The translations under genes and the position numbers were made by a program. Shown piece after piece: positions 61,751 to 64,000 of a stretch of 64,000 nucleotides of DNA. Source of the stretch: Sphingobacterium humi (GTDB lineage: Bacteria; Bacteroidota; Bacteroidia; Sphingobacteriales; Sphingobacteriaceae). Location: the NCBI RefSeq assembly GCF_009768885.1, contig NZ_WSQA01000009.1, forward strand, positions 124,001-188,000. Reading direction: 5' to 3'. Below the pieces are notes generated by a model that did not search any database, was not told where the DNA came from, and saw only the letters and a list, made by a program, of their open reading frames with translations. Every line of letters starts with the position of its first letter. The stretch's first letter is position 1.

Positions 61751-63172
61751 TTAGGGTTTAGCTTTTTTCGATTGACTAATAGGTTTGTTATTTCCATTTA
61801 TCAGTGAGGGCATTGGTGCATTTGTTTTTTTTATCCATAGCAGCAATTCATCCAACAGTTCATTACGCTTTTTAGGATTAGCTAAGGCTAAGTTATTCCG
61901 TTCGCCCATATCATTGGCTAGGTTGTATAGTTCAACGGCATTGCTACTGTCAATTGATTTATAACCGCCTTGCATTAACCACTCTTCATGATACAAGTGC
62001 AATTTCCAATCGCCTTTTCGGATGACGGATACAGGCCTAGAGCGAAAAATAGTATCCCGACCCCGAATAACAGGATTGTTTAAGTAGCCAGGGAAATGCC
62101 AAAAAATAGCTTTACGATCGGTTGTATCAGCATGGCCACTCAATAATGGCCATAGATTCTCGCCATCAAGATCCTTCTTTTCTCCATGGGCCAAAGCCAA
62201 AAAGGTAGGATAAAGATCGATGTTAATAATAGGTGTATTATTTACCGTGCCTGCTTCCACCTGGCCTGGCCAGTATGCAATGAATGGCTCTCGAATACCC
62301 CCTTCATAGTAAGATCCTTTATTTCCCCGCAAGGGTTCCTGTGGCGACTGATTGGTAGCACCGTTGTCACTCGTAAAGATCAATAAGGTGTTTTTATCCA
62401 AACCCGATGTCTTCAAATAGGATAACAGCATGCCTACAGTTTCATCAAAATCGGACGTACAGGCCGCATACAAGGCTTGATCTTTGGGAAGACCCCTATC
62501 CAAGTATCTTTGCAAAGTGGCAGGTCTAGCTTCCAAACTAGAGTGTATAGCGTGATGCGCAAAATAGACAAAGAATGGTTTTTTATCGGTTTTATGCGCT
62601 TCAAGATAGTGTAATGCTTCCTGAGTCAGGCTGAACATGCCTTTGGGATCTTCAGGAATATTCCATTTTTTATTCGGGTTGTCCTTTCTAGCATCTACAT
62701 AGACGTCGAATCCTTGCGCTAAAGGACTTGTTTCCTCCTCTTTTCCTAGGTGCCATTTTCCAAAGATGGCCGTTTGATAGCCTTCATTTTTCAATGCTTC
62801 CGCTACGGTGACAAAATGAGGATCCAAGTAATCTGTATTTTCCACAGGAATAAGTTTCATTTCATCCTTTGGCCCTCTGGAAGTGCTTCCCACGGCAAAG
62901 ACCCCATGTCTTGGGCTGTACTTTCCAGAAATTAATGAAGCTCTACTTGGTGCACAATTCCCTGCGGCAGCATATGCATTGTTAAAAATCATTCCCTTTT
63001 TCGCCAACTTATCAATGTGCGGTGTTTCAATAAAGGAACTTCCTGTATATCCGCAGTCCTTGTAGCCTAGATCATCGGCAAAGATTAAAATGATATTCGG
63101 TTGCTGCGTTTGGGCTATAGCAGTTCCAAACAATGCTATGCCTAGCAGAAGCCCCTTCCATAAAGTCATCAT
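61751..63172 (-). CDS. Secreted sulfatase (S1-type)
   Basis: 473 residues. Signal peptide ends near TAIAQ (about 21). Metal ligands are in ILIFADDLGYKD, the formylglycine site is Cys73 in NCAPSRASLISG, and LLIFTSDNGATNQ is the second metal segment. Sequence style (YTGSSFIETPHIDKLA, FGKWHLG) matches the sulfatases of Bacteroidota acting on sulfated sugars. It stands alone 280 bases beyond the sigma gene, on the same strand, and may be part of the same regulon. The full-length core has no extra domain. Confidence 0.93.
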   Translation of the reverse strand: MMTLWKGLLLGIALFGTAIAQTQQPNIILIFADDLGYKDCGYTGSSFIETPHIDKLAKKGMIFNNAYAAAGNCAPSRASLISGKYSPRHGVFAVGSTSRGPKDEMKLIPVENTDYLDPHFVTVAEALKNEGYQTAIFGKWHLGKEEETSPLAQGFDVYVDARKDNPNKKWNIPEDPKGMFSLTQEALHYLEAHKTDKKPFFVYFAHHAIHSSLEARPATLQRYLDRGLPKDQALYAACTSDFDETVGMLLSYLKTSGLDKNTLLIFTSDNGATNQSPQEPLRGNKGSYYEGGIREPFIAYWPGQVEAGTVNNTPIINIDLYPTFLALAHGEKKDLDGENLWPLLSGHADTTDRKAIFWHFPGYLNNPVIRGRDTIFRSRPVSVIRKGDWKLHLYHEEWLMQGGYKSIDSSNAVELYNLANDMGERNNLALANPKKRNELLDELLLWIKKTNAPMPSLINGNNKPISQSKKAKP

Positions 63173-63276
63173 AGTGGTTAATTTAAGAATGAATCTCTCT
63201 TTAAAACAATGACGATTAAGGTAGTAAAAAGTGGAAGATTTATTTTAAAATAGGGAGAAAAGACTTTATCATCTCG

Positions 63277-64000
63277 TTATATTTCCCCATTCGCCATCAG
63301 GAGTACCAACAACTTAGAGAACAGCATATTGTACCGAATCTGCAATACATCGCTTTCAGCGGCAAGCAGATTTGCACGCGAGTTATTGAGGTCGTAAATA
63401 CTTATTTTTCCGGCATCGAAGCTTTTTTGACTGATATCAAAGGCCAGCCTGCTCGTTTCTAGGGCTTCTTGGGTCAGCACAAGTTGCTTTTTATAATTCT
63501 GGTAATCCACAAGATAGCGTTCCAACTCTTGTTGGAATTGCTGTTTGGCTAATCCCAACTGTTCTATATTTTGAAGGAGCTGATTATTATTTTTCTGGAT
63601 ACCATGCTTCACCGATCTCTTATTGTAAATTGGGATATTCATGGAAAGGGTAATCTGTTGGGAAAAATTACCTTGCATTTGTTGCATAAATGGAAGCTTA
63701 CCAAATCCGGAAGTCAGGTTATTGAAATAGAAACTCCCAACATTGAGCCCTAAATCTATACTGGGATATAAGCCCGTTTTTACCATTTTATTATCAGCAA
63801 GAATAGCTTCATTTAAGTAATTATACTTTCTGAGCAAAGGATGGTTATCAAAAACATGATGCAGCAGTTGTTGCGTCTCGGCATCATGGAAGGATAACTG
63901 TTCGATATTGCTTAAGTTATCATCGAGAATAATTGTTACAGAATCGTTTAAATTCAGCAAATGTGTCAACCCCAAGAAGGCTTTTTCCACTTCCTGCTGC
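63277..64000 (-). CDS. TolC-family outer-membrane efflux protein, N-terminal part beyond window
   Basis: The frame is open past the window end (codons upstream of 63990 continue), so only the C-terminal 241 residues are visible. Long amphipathic helices with the TolC/OEP pattern are seen: LRKYNYLNEAILADNKMVKTGLYPSIDLGLNVG, QQFQQELERYLVDYQNYKKQ, and SFDAGKISIYDLNNSRANLLAAESDVLQIRYN. TolC proteins form the outer-membrane channel of tripartite RND or ABC exporters, so pump genes are expected beyond 64000. Confidence 0.9.
   Translation of the reverse strand, partial: QQEVEKAFLGLTHLLNLNDSVTIILDDNLSNIEQLSFHDAETQQLLHHVFDNHPLLRKYNYLNEAILADNKMVKTGLYPSIDLGLNVGSFYFNNLTSGFGKLPFMQQMQGNFSQQITLSMNIPIYNKRSVKHGIQKNNNQLLQNIEQLGLAKQQFQQELERYLVDYQNYKKQLVLTQEALETSRLAFDISQKSFDAGKISIYDLNNSRANLLAAESDVLQIRYNMLFSKLLVLLMANGEI

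Overview
The window is typical Bacteroidota chromosome and most likely comes from a Sphingobacteriaceae-type genome (Sphingobacterium/Pedobacter relatives). The evidence is two SusC/SusD pairs, gliding/type IX secretion lipoproteins (GldJ-like and GldB), many lipoproteins with Bacteroidota-style signal peptides, DUF4136 and DUF2520 proteins, an ECF sigma/FecR pair, and several promoter -7 elements matching the phylum's TAnnTTTG. No rRNA, tRNA, CRISPR array, transposase or phage gene was seen.

Layout. (1) 1-7058, minus strand: a glycan-uptake locus with SusC, SusD, two Asp-box sialidase-like proteins (one cut by the window edge) and an SGNH esterase. This would suit sialylated or O-acetylated host-type glycans. 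(2) 7173-14244, minus strand: a tight seven-gene catabolic operon. It encodes RidA, an intact 3-hydroxyacyl-CoA-dehydrogenase-like enzyme, a glutamate-semialdehyde-aminotransferase-like PLP enzyme, a degenerate second dehydrogenase, an M19 dipeptidase, a ceramidase-like amidohydrolase and a D-threonine-aldolase-fold PLP enzyme. I do not recognise the combination; it is a main candidate for an undescribed pathway. (3) 14720-18369, plus strand: cytochrome c maturation genes ccmE (CxxxY variant) and ccmF, then a DUF2520 Rossmann protein. (4) 18560-34571: mostly housekeeping, namely FMN glutamate-synthase-like protein, MarR regulator, omega-amidase, polyprenyl synthase, glycosyltransferase, DUF59 protein, UvrC, PBP1A, MFS efflux, IspF, GldJ-like lipoprotein, a one-domain glycogen-synthase-like protein, PanC and PanD.

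(5) 34632-37907, plus strand: a His-rich membrane peptide, a TonB receptor with a Cys pair in its plug, and a thioredoxin-like protein, suggesting transition-metal uptake. (6) 37983-42454: FKBP-like lipoprotein, a repeat-rich intergenic region, GldB, NAD synthetase and a DUF4136 lipoprotein. (7) 42713-50327, plus strand: a six-gene operon with a TonB receptor resembling the haemoglobin/transferrin receptor family plus five lipoproteins I cannot assign. It is a second candidate novel system, possibly for iron or haem piracy. (8) 50329-63172, minus strand: an ECF sigma, FecR, STN-SusC and SusD locus with three sulfatases and no visible glycosidase. (9) 63277-64000: a TolC-type efflux protein cut by the window end.

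Intergenic structure. Two copies of a G-run repeat with about 11-bp period, each starting at a CCTTTGCAAAGG palindrome, lie at 14.4 and 38.7 kb. A MITE-like element with long inverted arms lies at 38888-39055. Clear terminator hairpins separate several units.
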